A stretch of DNA of 64,000 nt, from NCBI GenBank assembly GCA_034440635.1, contig JAOTON010001272.1:248001-312000 (forward strand), written 5' to 3'. The DNA is from Lepas anatifera. Lineage: Eukaryota > Arthropoda > Thecostraca > Lepadidae. The position numbers were made by a program, and so were the translations under genes. This document shows, piece after piece, positions 23,241 to 33,816 of the stretch. A model generated the notes under the pieces. The model did no database searches. It had not been told where the DNA came from and saw only the letters and a program-made list of their open reading frames with translations. The stretch's first letter is position 1. Each line of letters opens with the position of its first letter.

Positions 23241-23440
23241 CTGAGGCGAGGTGCTTGATTAGGAAGAAGTGCGATGGCAATTAAGCACGTTTATCCTCTT
23301 TTTGCTTTGGTGGCTCAGTTGGTTGGGGAAACTTGTACCTACGTAACAGATTGGGCTCCGTAGCCTTCATCGTGTACTACTGATTAATTACGAAGTGGCT
23401 CGTAACTATTGGTGTCCCTTTCTTGTGCCTTCAAAGACCG

Positions 23441-24116
23441 AAGTGTGCTAAGTGGAGAAATGCAGCGAACCCCAGCAGTTTCCTCGCGTGAAAAAAACAA
23501 TAAAGTACCACTCTTAGCTGTTTTGAAAGTTATTCTCGAAACGTTGCTAGGTTTTGGAGCCAATGTCTTGACCACTGTCCAATGAAAACCACTCCATTAG
23601 GACGCGCGAGAGGCAGCGTGTGAGCATCAGTTGGAGACTCCGGTGCCGGAAGCCGTGGTGATCAACCTGCACTGCTGACAACCTATGGTTTTGCTGGAAT
23701 TCGACGCAAGCCTGCTTGGATAGTTGACGAGATTGCGGAGAGACAGTGTTCTTTCTCATACGCTCCGCGCTGCACTGGCAACCCTTCCTTGGCGAATGAA
23801 AACGTGATGGTGAAGTGATCGATCTCCATGGCCATTAGATGAAGAACGCTCTGCCTTCGCATTTTCCGCTGACAGATCCCTGGAAGAGATTCTTTCATAT
23901 TTCTGGGCCCAGGATATGGTGTGGTGTCATAAGGCATTTTTCAGAACGTATATGTTATATGCTTATATCATCTCATGGACTTAATGTATTATAAGATAGA
24001 GAGATGACTGCATTAAACAGATTTAAACTTAGAAATCAATACTTAAGCTGCATTGTAGTTTACCAATCAATTTGCGCTGTCATGACTGCAGCATGAAAAA
24101 ATCAAGATGGATGCCG
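23441..24116. other. Unique sequence between the duplication copies
   Basis: No counterpart after copy B. Minus-strand frames at 23547-23759 and 23683-23937 have no recognisable motif. Confidence 0.35.
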
Positions 24117-24118
24117 GA

Positions 24119-24735
24119 CAGTGGCGGATCCAAGGGGGCGGCTAGGGGCTCAACGCCCCCAAATGTCCGAGCCCCTATAGTTAATACATAGGCGAGACGC
24201 TGTCCGAGGTACTGGTGGGTGAGGCTCGAGCCCCTAGCCTTCCATGATTTCTCTTGGGGGGGACGGCGCCGAAAGGGGCCTCTGCTATAGCACAAAAGGG
24301 GCCCCAAAAATGTCGGCGGCGAGCAAAAGAAAAAGAGCGCAGAGACGGTGAATGCCAAGATGAAGCTAGCTCAGTAAATAGATTTTTCCGGCAACGAATC
24401 TAAAACAGTCGTTTTACACAAAAGTCCCGTGAAATATCTCAACTACGCCATGACAAACCTTTTGTGGACCTGTCACATGGCTTTAAAAACCAATCTTGCT
24501 CGAAAAACAATAAAGGCCTCAGGCATTTCTTCTTCAGGAGAAACTTCTTTCAAAGTTTGATATATTTCGGGCTGCTGTACCAAAGAATATGATTGTGCAC
24601 AGAAAAGCTGTTCATAGGCCTATATCTGCGAATTCTGGATGCATAATAGACATAGCAGAAGCAAAGCAATTATTCTGATATCCAGTGAATTATGAAATTT
24701 GTGGTCTCAGCCCATACCATGATCAAGAACTTCTC
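24119..24735. mobile_element. hAT-type fragment
   Basis: Starts with CAGTGGCGGATCCAAGG, a hAT-type terminus, and from about 24236 (GGCGCCGAAAGGGG) matches 30530-31000, the 5' part of the larger hAT-type element. No right terminus or 8-bp duplication is visible, and it runs straight into the breakpoint of copy B. Confidence 0.6.
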
Positions 24736-25373
24736 TTATATTCGGCCACTGCCCTTCGCCAGCATTACCAAACTGGTTCCCGAGAAACCCTTCCAACAGG
24801 TAAAGAAGTGGCTACGCCATATGACCCTGACAGTTGGTGTGTCAATACCTACGTCCAAACAATTATTAAATAGTTTTTGCACTACATTCCCTAGATAATT
24901 TTGACAGCAACAGCCACACATTATAATAAAACTGCACATAAAAACTTGTCTCAATTAAGCCTTTAAGCCACATGTGTCCGGTACTTGAGGAATTTGATTA
25001 ACTTGCCACACTCATTAAAGAACAAAATAAGAAAATAGTTTATTCATTTTTAATACATTGCGGCACATCAATGATCTCTAGAAAGTTGAATAACATAAAA
25101 ATAGGAAAAATTTTAACACTAACACGTCTAAGATTTCTTAATCCCCCCAAATGATTTCTTGATCCCCTGAAGATACTATAATGTCCGGCACAAGAAGTGC
25201 CCCCCCCACTGGTTATTCCTTAAAAAAGTTCTGAACGTAACCAAATTACAACTTCAGTAGAAACCGTTGTCCTGAAGCTCCTCAGTGCCCAATCTCTTCA
25301 ATTTATTTTGTAGCTTGGGCTGTCATTGACGTAAAAACCAATCATCGGCAGGCCAAAGGCAGAAGGGTGTAGC

Positions 25374-25759
25374 CAGTGGTGGATCTAGCCGGTCGGTTTG
25401 GGAGGGGCAAACCAAAGTCAAAAGTCGAAAAGGAAAAAGTCACGCCGTGAAAGCTACGCTACAATATCACCTCCCGGTACAATTTTGGGTATTTCAGGCG
25501 AAAAAAACGTCACGGGATGACAAATATGGGCTCGAGATACTTTTTCAGTCCAAGGCCCAAAATTTACACTGAACTTGACTGGTTCTGTTTGAAGTTTGAA
25601 GTTGAGAGTTGAAGTAACAAAATCTTGCTTATAAACTAAAAAGCAGTCGGGGAAAAAGGAGGTCGATCACTTTGGGGGCAAAAACAAAGTTTTGCCCCGA
25701 GCTTTTCCGTTTGGGGGAGGGGCAAATGCCTTTTTTGCCCCGCCCTGGATCCGCCACTG
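25374..25759. mobile_element. hAT-type MITE (386 bp) with 8-bp target duplication
   Basis: Termini CAGTGGTGGATCTAG and, inverted, CAGTGGCGGATCCAGG. Exact 8-bp duplication GGTGTAGC at 25366-25373 and 25760-25767. The matching site in copy A (about 21955-21965) is empty, so insertion followed the tandem duplication. It has no coding capacity. Confidence 0.93.
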
Positions 25760-25930
25760 GGTGTAGCTGCCCCCTGACAATACATTTTCAGCCCCTGAAC
25801 GTCCTCGATGCTCCCTGAAACGCTCCTTTCTACTCATGCCTGTGAAACCAAGTACAGAGTCACACACATGAATTGTCACAAAAATCAGACCCCGACGTCA
25901 GTTGGTAACAGTTATCCCTCATCTCTTCAG

Positions 25931-26294
25931 CTACGGTCGGCGTTTCTCCGTATCGCAAGAGGTCGCTGCCATCAGGCCCGTGCTGTTCGCCGAAAGCGAA
26001 TCCGACCACGAGTGTCCTCCACATCACGTGATCACCGCCCTCTCCGACTCAACCTCCTCCTACTTCTCCACCACCGAATACAGCAAGTGTAACCTCCTGC
26101 TGAACAACTGGCGCGTCGACTACAGTCAGTGCACTCTCCTCAACATGGCTGGCAATGGCGGAGGCTCCCCCATACCAACCAGTGACTGGAACATCGACAC
26201 GGCACCGGATCAGGTGGAAGGTGTGGTGGCTGTCTGGCGAGTTGGCGCCCGGTGGACGGGCTTCAAGACTTGCCGTCTGTTTCGAATGGCATAG
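25931..26294 (+). CDS. 3'-terminal exon of an unrecognised gene, copy B
   Basis: Identical exon structure to 22128-22491: acceptor CATCTCTTCAG, phase 2, 364 bp, TAG stop. The four cysteines and the GNGGGSPIP and DWNIDTAPDQVEGVVAVW segments are unchanged. Differences are conservative or in the Ser-rich stretch (Lys to Glu after LFA, SSSSSFYTT to STSSYFSTT, Ser to Ala before RWTGF, Tyr to Phe in CRLF). Many codon differences are synonymous. Whether both are exons of separate genes, or alternative terminal exons of one gene, cannot be told from this window. A LINE lies about 110 bp downstream of the stop and may affect its 3' end. Confidence 0.72.
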
Positions 26295-26402
26295 GGAGCT
26301 TGCAGGTGCGACCAATGGAAGAAGATGTCGTGACGGTCCTGCCTCTGCGGCTTTGCTGTAAGATTCAGATTCCTATTCAGATATATGTCTTCAAAGATCC
26401 AC

Positions 26403-28062
26403 CATCACCAAACGGGACACCCGATGCTCTGAACGAATATTTTGTGAATGTCGGACTTCGCTCCGCAGCTAGTGTTACATCACAAATAGATTACCAGTCA
26501 GGCTACTGCACGCACCTGCGTGTGGTATAAAGATAGGACCGATTCAGCTAATGACTTATGTATCACTGTTGGTTCTATGAAACCCTTTCCTGCCGTGGAT
26601 GTTAAGTATTGCAATTCAACGTTTCTTCTTCGCCATTCAGAATGTGTTAGGTCATATCATAAACTCGAGCCTCGTAACGGCTTCAGTGCCACTACAGTGG
26701 AAGCACGGCTGGTTTGTGCCAATACCGAAAGGTGGCGGTACAACCCAGCCGTCTAACTAGCGGCCCATCACCATCCTCCCAGCAGTAACAAAAATAATGC
26801 CTTTTCTGTCACAGCCAACACGGCTACCGGAAATATCACTCCACTGAATCTGCACTCACTATTATAACAGGCCAGGCGTATCGTGCAATGGATAACGGCC
26901 AGATTTCGATCCTTGTCCTCACTGATCTTTCAAAATGTTTCGATGTAATTTGTCACAAAAAGTTTTAAGAGAAATTTGAACAATACGGTGTAGACAAGCA
27001 CTGGCTTAGTACCTCAAATACCACTACCAACAAGTGAAAATCCCATCTCGTAACTATGCAAATTTATCAACTGAAATTCTCGAGAGTGTATAGTTGTCAA
27101 AATCTCTCTCAAATTCTGTAGGCGTATTCCAAGGCAGAAGTCTGTCATTTTGATGTTCTCCATATTTGCCAACGATATGAACCTCTACATTGAAAAAATC
27201 TACACTAGTCCAATTCTGTGACGATGTTCAGTTGATACTATCAGGACCAAAACAAAATCTCGCGGCCATGAATCAACACTTGAACGTGACATTGCATCTC
27301 TTCTTGATTGGTTCTCGCAAAATTCCCTTAAAATTAACCCGTCGAAAACACAGGTACTCCTACTCGGCACTCGTGCCATGCGCAAAGATATTCCTCAAGT
27401 TAGCATTCGGGTAGGTAACACGATGGTCACTGAGACAAGTCAGGTTAAACACTAAAGTATGCATATGGACCGTCACCTCACATACGAGCCACCTATAGAT
27501 CAACTCACCCAGAAATGCACCGGCATCCTCATCGTTCTCATACATATTCGGTACATCATTCCCCATTCTGTTCTTAAACTACTACTTCAACAATGACTTG
27601 CCATATCCCACATCAGGTACGGAATTGCTGTATAGGGCACTTGTAGCGAAACACAACTTCATCGGATCCAGAAAATCATTAACTTTAGTGCCCGAGTCCT
27701 AACTGGGACGAGAAAACTTGACCATATTTCACGTGAAGTCACTAGACTACATCTGCCCAGCCCTTCCAATCTACTGGCATTCCATCAGCTGAGTTTAATC
27801 CACTGTGTACAACGTACTGCAGTTTAATCCACTGTGTACAACGTACTGCAGTTTAATCCACTGTGTACAACATACTGAGAACCGTCTGTGCTAAGCAGTA
27901 TGATTCGGCCTACCGCGCATATGTACCAGACCAGACAAGCCGGACATTTGCGGTCAACGCGTGCCAAAACGAATGCAGGAAAGCGCAAGCTTTCTAATAC
28001 GGCTGTGTCATGGTATAACACCCCGCCAGACGAAGTTAAGTACAGCGTTGGTGTCACTAGCT
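26403..28062 (+). pseudogene. LINE reverse transcriptase relic
   Basis: Recognisable in order: LNEYFVNVG, then WFVPIPKGGG and RPITILPAVTKIM (RT motifs 1-2; about 26700-26800), HGYRKYHSTESALT, LVLTDLSKCFDVICH (motif A), a decayed motif B, LVQFCDDVQLILSG where the usual YADD reads FCDD, then SLLDWFSQNSLKINPSKTQ and TQKCTGILIVL (thumb), and AVSWYNTPPDEVKYSVG near the C-terminus. Several stops and frameshifts. The frame resumes after the nested element with KQSLRNMLG at 28987. Confidence 0.88.
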
Positions 28063-28066
28063 TTAA

Positions 28067-28983
28067 CACCCGCACTGGAGGGGGTCTGTCGCTAACGCGC
28101 ACTGGAGGGGGCCTGGTAGGCCCCCTAAGATCTCGGAAACTAAGAGGCATAGAAAAAACAAAATTTGAGAGGTGGTTGGGGGTTATGGTGATCTACATTG
28201 TGACCAATTTTTATTGACCTAGATCATTATCTTCAAGGTCAAACGAGGTCATAAAGGTCAAAACTTGGCCATGCTGGGGACCGAGCGGTAAATGCCGTGA
28301 TTATGCGGGGAAAATGGCGGGAATAAGCTAAAAGCGGACCAGGGTCACATAGAGAAGATCTCAAAGAGCCTTGCCTTTAATTTTGGGGTCAAGGTCATTC
28401 AAGGTCATTGACTTGTAAGGTCACAATATAGTATATTACTTATAATGTACACTTTGACTAACACTATAGCCACTGTTTGGCGGGAAATGAGGATTGACCT
28501 TTGCAAATGATCTTTGACCTTGCCCTTTGACCTTGATCTTGGTATTGGGGTACCTTATCGATGACGTCATAGCATAATGTACGTCAGATCGGGTAACGTC
28601 ATTTGACCGGAAGCACTGTGGTCAGTGACCTTGAAAGTGCAGATATGACCTTGACCTGTGACCTTTGACCTTGACCTTGACCTTCATGTGAGGTGACCTT
28701 GATATATAATCCCGGTTATATGGTGTTACGACTTCACCACTCGGTCTCCAATGCAAGCTAACTGGCCCGAACGCGCGATTACGGCGATCTCAAAATGCAG
28801 GTCTGACTTTAAAAGCCTCTAAGTAAAAAAATTGTCGACCGATTTTCGAAAAATCTTCACCAATCGACGCGCTATTACATTCTGTTTAATATAGCAAAGT
28901 ATCGTGTTTCGGCTACGAGCGGTTCTCTGGCCATCCTGGAAAACAGGTGGGGGGGGCCTCCGAGGCCCCCTCCAGTGCGCGTG
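28067..28983. mobile_element. TTAA-inserted element (917 bp) rich in AGGTCA half-sites
   Basis: Flanked by TTAA at 28063-28066 and 28984-28987. The right end inverted reads CACGCGCACTGGAGGGGGCC. The left end carries this terminus twice in tandem (CACCCGCACTGGAGGGGG, then AACGCGCACTGGAGGGGGCC). The same double terminus appears at 37636 and 46340. Removing the element and one TTAA restores a continuous LINE frame (SFKQSL), so the insertion site is certain. The interior holds many TGACCT motifs and no transposase. Confidence 0.92.
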
Positions 28984-29250
28984 TTAAACAGTCACTACGA
29001 AATATGTTGGGTCCGTGGGTGTGTGTGTGCGAGTTAGCACGCTTTTAATTCTGTGCCAGGGTCGCTTATACCGTGTATCTGTTTTATATGTGGTTTATGC
29101 GTGATCACCTTTCTTGTATTACCTTTTAGGTTTTCTTGTAATTTTTACACATTTATCCTTTTATCTCCTGCTGCACCGAATTGACGAAGGAATATGAAAA
29201 GCCTCTCCTGTATGAGGATGTTCTGAAATATACGTGCATACATACATACG

Positions 29251-30100
29251 TACTTGATGTGGCTTTTCACAATAATACGTCTCGTTGTAAAACATGAAAA
29301 GTTTGTTAAAAACAATTAGAGATAAGAAGACTGGGCACAGCTACGCAGTAATCTCTGGCTTAAACGAACAAAGCAGTGACTGCTGCCTGATTCTAGGATA
29401 TCTTTGGAGTGAGAACTGGGTTTGGCCTTTGCGCGTCAATAGTTCTTTCTCTTTCTCAACTTTCTTCTTTCCACGCTTCTCAACTTTCAGTATTGCTCAG
29501 TGTTTCATCAGAACTTACCGATGGAAAATGCAGCGTGTTAAATATTTGCCTAACGAAAACCGCAAGGAGTTCCATATTTGAAAATACCTTCACTTCAGAT
29601 TTTTTGGATATTTTTATTGCAGGTATAAATTTTAATTTGGCACAAGACATTGTGAGAACAGATGCTTGTATTTTGATGTGGAAATGCTCGTAAAAATCCG
29701 CACATAATCTGAGTTATTATAAAGAATTCAGTCAAAGCCGACATTAGTTTTTGTCGCCACTTAGTTTCGAACTCGGGACCTTCGGACTGTGACTCAGCTA
29801 TCCTCTCTGCTGAACTGCTGAGCCTGATTAGATATCAGCTTTGCAAGCTATCTTTGTGTGTCAGCGCTGCAGGCTCAAATCGAATGACGAAGTTGAGGCG
29901 AGGTGCTTGCTTAGGAAGAAGTGCAATGGCAATTGAGCACGCTTATCCTCTTATCGAGAACTTGCTTTGGTGACTCAGCTGGTTGGGGAACTTGTACGTA
30001 ACACATCTGACTACTTAGCTTTCATCTTGTGCTACTAATTAATCGTGAAGTGGCTCGGTACTATTGGTATCCTTTTCTTGTGCCTTGAAAGACCGAATAA
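29251..30100 (+). repeat. Tandem duplication, copy B (second part)
   Basis: Continues the match to copy A from TTGATGTGGCTTTTCACAAT (compare 22602) through the TTTCTCAACTTTC run and the tRNA-like segment at 29755-29860 to the region AGTGGCTCG near 30052 (compare 23385). Confidence 0.85.
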
Positions 30101-30490
30101 TATGATGAGTTTCCTTTCCTTGTGTGTTTTTCAAGCCGTCAATAGCGGTGTCTGGAGGAACATTTGATATGTTGTTTGGTTGGCTGGCACCAAGAGATTA
30201 TGTCTTCCCTTAGCCTGAGTTGTATGAATGTCACCAGGAAGACTGCTGTGACGGCCTCTTTGTTTCCCATGTCATCATTTGGATTAACTGCGCATTTAGT
30301 TTGATATTTGGCTGTATGGAGATATGGTTTATAGGCCCAATGATTGACAGAAAATTTACGTTTATTTGAGTCACACATTGAAATATAACTTAAACTCGAT
30401 GTAGAAATGTGGTGAGGTTCGGTGATAGCGCTTGAAAACTAGATGGACTTTTGAACGAATCCCTTCAGTGCAAATCATCACACTGCTGCT
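30101..30490. other. Unique sequence, no supported gene
   Basis: It has no counterpart after copy A. Only chance frames are present. Confidence 0.35.
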
Positions 30491-31199
30491 TCCGGCAGCA
30501 GGGGCGTAGCCAGGATTTCGCTCAGGGGAGGCGGCGCCGAAAGGGACCCCAGCAATAGCACCAAAAGGGCCCCGAAAATATCGGCAGCGAGCACAAAACA
30601 TTGAGCGCAGAGACGACGAATGCCAAGATGACGCTGGTTCAGTAATTCAATTTTTCCCGACGATTAATCTTAAACAGTCGTTTTAAACAAGAGCTCTCGT
30701 GAAATATTTCAACTAAGCCTTTTGTGTACCTGCTACATTACTTAAAAAAACAATCTTGCTCAAAAAGCGAAAAAGGCCTAAAGTATTTTTTCTTCTTCGG
30801 GAGAAACTTCTTTCAAAAGAAGATAGATTTCGGGCTGCTGCACCGAGGAATATGACTGTGCGTAGAAAAGCTGTTCATTAGCCTACCTCTTCGAATTCTG
30901 GATGCATAATAGGCATAGCAGAAGCACAGCAATTATTCAAAAATTCAGTGAGCTCAGAAATTCGTGGTCTCAGCCCACACCATGATCAATAACTTCTGTA
31001 ATCAATCCCTTTCATGAAGATTCTGACGAAGGGCTGTGTTTGAATATATATTCCCCGTTTCTTTGCTTTATCATGCATGCAGGATTCGAGGAGATGGGCC
31101 AATTATCAACCTAAGGGCTTTTTGCTTCTTCTGAGGGGTTCCTTCCGAACGAAGAAGTAAAATATTATTTACAAGCGTAAAATGAGAGATAAGCTGATC

Positions 31200-32820
31200 A
31201 TTTAGGGTCCAGCTGGTCAGAGGCGGCCCTACCGTTCTAAAGAGCCAATGGTCACAGTGTTCTGCTGGTATCTGAGGGCCTGCTGTAACTAGTTAAAAGA
31301 ACCATACTGGATGCAGAGGGCCACCAGGGTGCTCCGGATCTGCTTACAAAATGTCCAGCCGACTAGAAAGGGCCTTCAATCGATCATGTGGTCTACAGTC
31401 AAGTGTGGGTCCAACTGGTTTCAAAGAGCCCTATAGTTAGAGAGACTTCTTCTGATAGTCACAGTAGGTGCTGCTGACTACAGAGACCAGTGCTAATTGC
31501 GGTGGCGTTGCCACTGAAAAGGAGGGCCCAGCTAGTGAAACAGTGTCCTACTCGTTGTGGAGGGCCCTGTGGGTTACAATAGAGCCTGCTGGCTATGGGT
31601 TATATGAGGTATAGGGGCCGTTATAAACATAAAAGTTCTTTCGGATCACAACATTGTCTGCTGTTTCAAAGGTTTATTCAAGCCATACAGGTCTGTAATG
31701 TACCTAGAGGGCCAGCAGGGTCCTCAGTATGACATATAGAGGGATCAGCGGACTGGAGAGGGACCTGCTGAGACATTAAGCTCTACAGAGAATAGTTGTT
31801 CCCACTGGTTCAAAGGCTCCTAACGTAAACAAGGGCCTTGATAGCAATAGTGGGGTCGGTAGGTTAAAAACTTCATTGCTTGTCACATTGGCCTTCTCAC
31901 TAAAGGAGGCCCAGCTATTGAAATGGCGCACTGCTGGCTATAGCTGGCCCTGCGAATCGTAGGTGGCCCTGCTGCCCAAGCGGCCCTGCTGGCCATAGTG
32001 GTCTTATCGGTTAAAGAGGACCCAGCTTACCAGAGCGGGTCCTACTGTCTACAGAGGGCCCTAGGAACCACAGCGGTTCAAAGGACCCTCTATCTAATAT
32101 GACGCTTCACGGCGGGTCACAGAGTGTAATTTGGTCGCGCAGCACTTCCTAGAGGAGGACCTCCCGGTCCTCAAGGAGTCGCTGCCCAAATCTCCTCTCT
32201 TTGGCTACGCCTCTGTAGGGGCCCAGCTGACCCGAGAGAGCCCTGTTGATATAGAGAGCCTTGCGGAGAACGTTCGGTACCACTAGTTCAAAGGCTTCTA
32301 TAGTTAAAGAGGGTCCTGGTAGTCCTGAAGTAGGCGCTGTGGGCTAAAATGGTTCCTGTCAGCCACAATGACATTCTCACTGAAATAGGAACCAGCTGGT
32401 CAGACAGGGCCCTGATGGCTATAGCTGGCCCTGCGACTCGCAGTGGCTCCTGTTGCCCGAAGAGCCCTGCTGACCATACTGGTTTTGTCGATTGAAGAGG
32501 GTTCAGCTTATCAGAGAGGGCCCTACTGTCGACAGAGGTGACAATGATTGAGATCAGCCTCTTTTTCAGAGGGTTCTGATGGTCAAAAGATCCTTGTTTG
32601 TTACAAAATTGAGTATTGGAGAGGGCTTATGAGGGCCCTGTTTAATATGAAATTCCACGCTGGGCTACAGGGCCCTGTGGCCTGCAGGGTATGATGCATA
32701 CCCTGCAGGGTATGACTGCGGGCGGGCTGCGCTTCACCCAGCCCGTATCCTGGAGGGGCCCTCTGGGCCCTCAAGGGGACCGCCACCCCAGCCTCCTCTC
32801 CTTGGCTTCGCCTCTATAAA
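31200..32820. repeat. Degenerate GGGCCCTGCTGG array
   Basis: Short GC-rich words such as AGAGGGCCCAGCTGGTCAGA and AGTGGCCCTGCTGGCC recur every 30-60 bp with heavy divergence. There is no long frame with protein character. Confidence 0.7.
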
Positions 32821-32910
32821 CGGCCAATCTGACTAGAGAGGGCTCTGCTGACGATCGAGAGCCCTGCGAAGAGCAGTCAGTATTACTAGTTCAGAGGCTG
32901 CCCCAGTTAA

Positions 32911-33360
32911 AGGGAATGTGGCACCTTTTAACGTGATTTTAACTGAGATAGCCAAGTTGTAAAGCAAGTCCGAAAACCCGGTACTCAATATATCATTTGT
33001 CTTAGAACTCGAAATTTCCGTAGAAAAAAAACTGAATATACCTGAAATGTACCCCTCATGTACCCTTAGCTGCAGGCCACAGTTGTCATGGCTGTTGGTG
33101 TGACGACATATGCTGACGTCACAGTGAGTATCAGCCCATCGAAGCACTTGAAGCGTATTGAATATGGTAGTGGTTGCCGGATCATGACATCATCCACAGG
33201 CAGATATTTATCTCTTTCCCTAGAGGAACAGTTTAAAAATCAAAATATTGAGCTTATAATACATTTTTTCAGAGAAATCATGGATGCTTCCATGATTTTC
33301 GACTAAAATTACCCCTAATTATACTAAATTCCAGGATTCGACCAAAGTGCCTCATTCCCT
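32911..33360. mobile_element. TTAA-inserted MITE (450 bp)
   Basis: TTAA at 32907-32910 and 33361-33364. Ends AGGGAATGTGGCACCTT and, inverted, AGGGAATGAGGCACTTT. It matches 41890-42338 in reverse orientation over its full length (449 bp there), including the shared core GACATATGCTGACGTCAC. Confidence 0.93.
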
Positions 33361-33816
33361 TTAAAAAGGGTCCTGAAAATCAGATTGGGGCCCTGTAGGC
33401 TTAAAAGGTACATGCCAGCCACAATTACACTCTCACTGAAATAGTACTCAGCTGGTCAGACGGCTAGAGACAGGGCCCTGACGGCCTACGAGTCGCACTG
33501 GGCCCTGTTGCCTAAATAGTCCCGCTGGCCATTGTGGCCTTATCAGTTTAAGAGGGCCCAGCTGACCACTGCGGGTCCTTCCGTGGATAGGTGGCTCGGG
33601 CCCCAGTGGTTTAAAGGGCATCATTTTACAGACAGTTCTGACGGGTAAAAAAGGCCCTACTTTTCACAATATGGAGGGCTGGAGAGGGCTTAAGAGGGCC
33701 CAGTCTGGTAAAAAAAACGGTTGGCCACAGAGCAAAGTGTGGGCGGGTCATGCTTCGCACGGCCCGTGCCCTCAAGGGGGGCTGCCCTTGCCGCCCCCCA
33801 ATTGGCTACGCCCCAG

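Larger units (their letters stand above)
21095..23440 (+). repeat. Tandem duplication, copy A
   Basis: Homologous in the same order to 24733-26402 joined to 29251-30100. It comprises a SINE-like stretch (21095-21230), a spacer, the terminal exon at 22128-22491, a (CAGATT)n run near 22560, and a downstream block with a tRNA-like segment. Copy A lacks the hAT MITE and the LINE present in copy B, so it is the less disturbed version. Confidence 0.85.
24733..26402 (+). repeat. Tandem duplication, copy B (first part)
   Basis: Same order as copy A: the SINE-like GAGAAACCCTTCCAACAGG region, spacer, terminal exon at 25931, and the downstream run to CAAAGATCCA near 26402, where a LINE interrupts. The match resumes at 29251. 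Confidence 0.85.
26403..29250 (+). mobile_element. LINE inserted in copy B, itself interrupted by a TTAA element
   Basis: Occupies exactly the gap that separates the two halves of copy B relative to copy A. It is 5'-truncated, carries RT domains on the plus strand, a 3' untranslated region (28988-29225) and a short CATACATA-type tail at 29235-29250. The TTAA element at 28067-28983 is nested inside its last coding part. Confidence 0.88.
30499..33816. mobile_element. hAT-type element (3.3 kb), non-autonomous
   Basis: Left end CAGGGGCGTAGCCAGG. The right end inverted reads CTGGGGCGTAGCCAATT (one terminal base changed). Flanking 8-mers TCCGGCAG and CCTGGCAG agree at six of eight positions. The interior is a degenerate GGGCCCTGCTGG-type array without a transposase. 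End-like segments (GGCTACGCCTCTGTAG at 32204, GGCTTCGCCTCTATAAA near 32804, and the true end) show that the 3' part is repeated. A TTAA MITE is nested at 32911-33360. The 288-bp element at 47686 is a short relative. Confidence 0.75.

Noticed and set aside
24119..25759. One large hAT element from CAGTGGCGGATCC at 24119 to GGATCCGCCACTG at 25759
   Set aside because: The right end pairs exactly with 25374 through an 8-bp duplication (GGTGTAGC); no such duplication flanks 24119.
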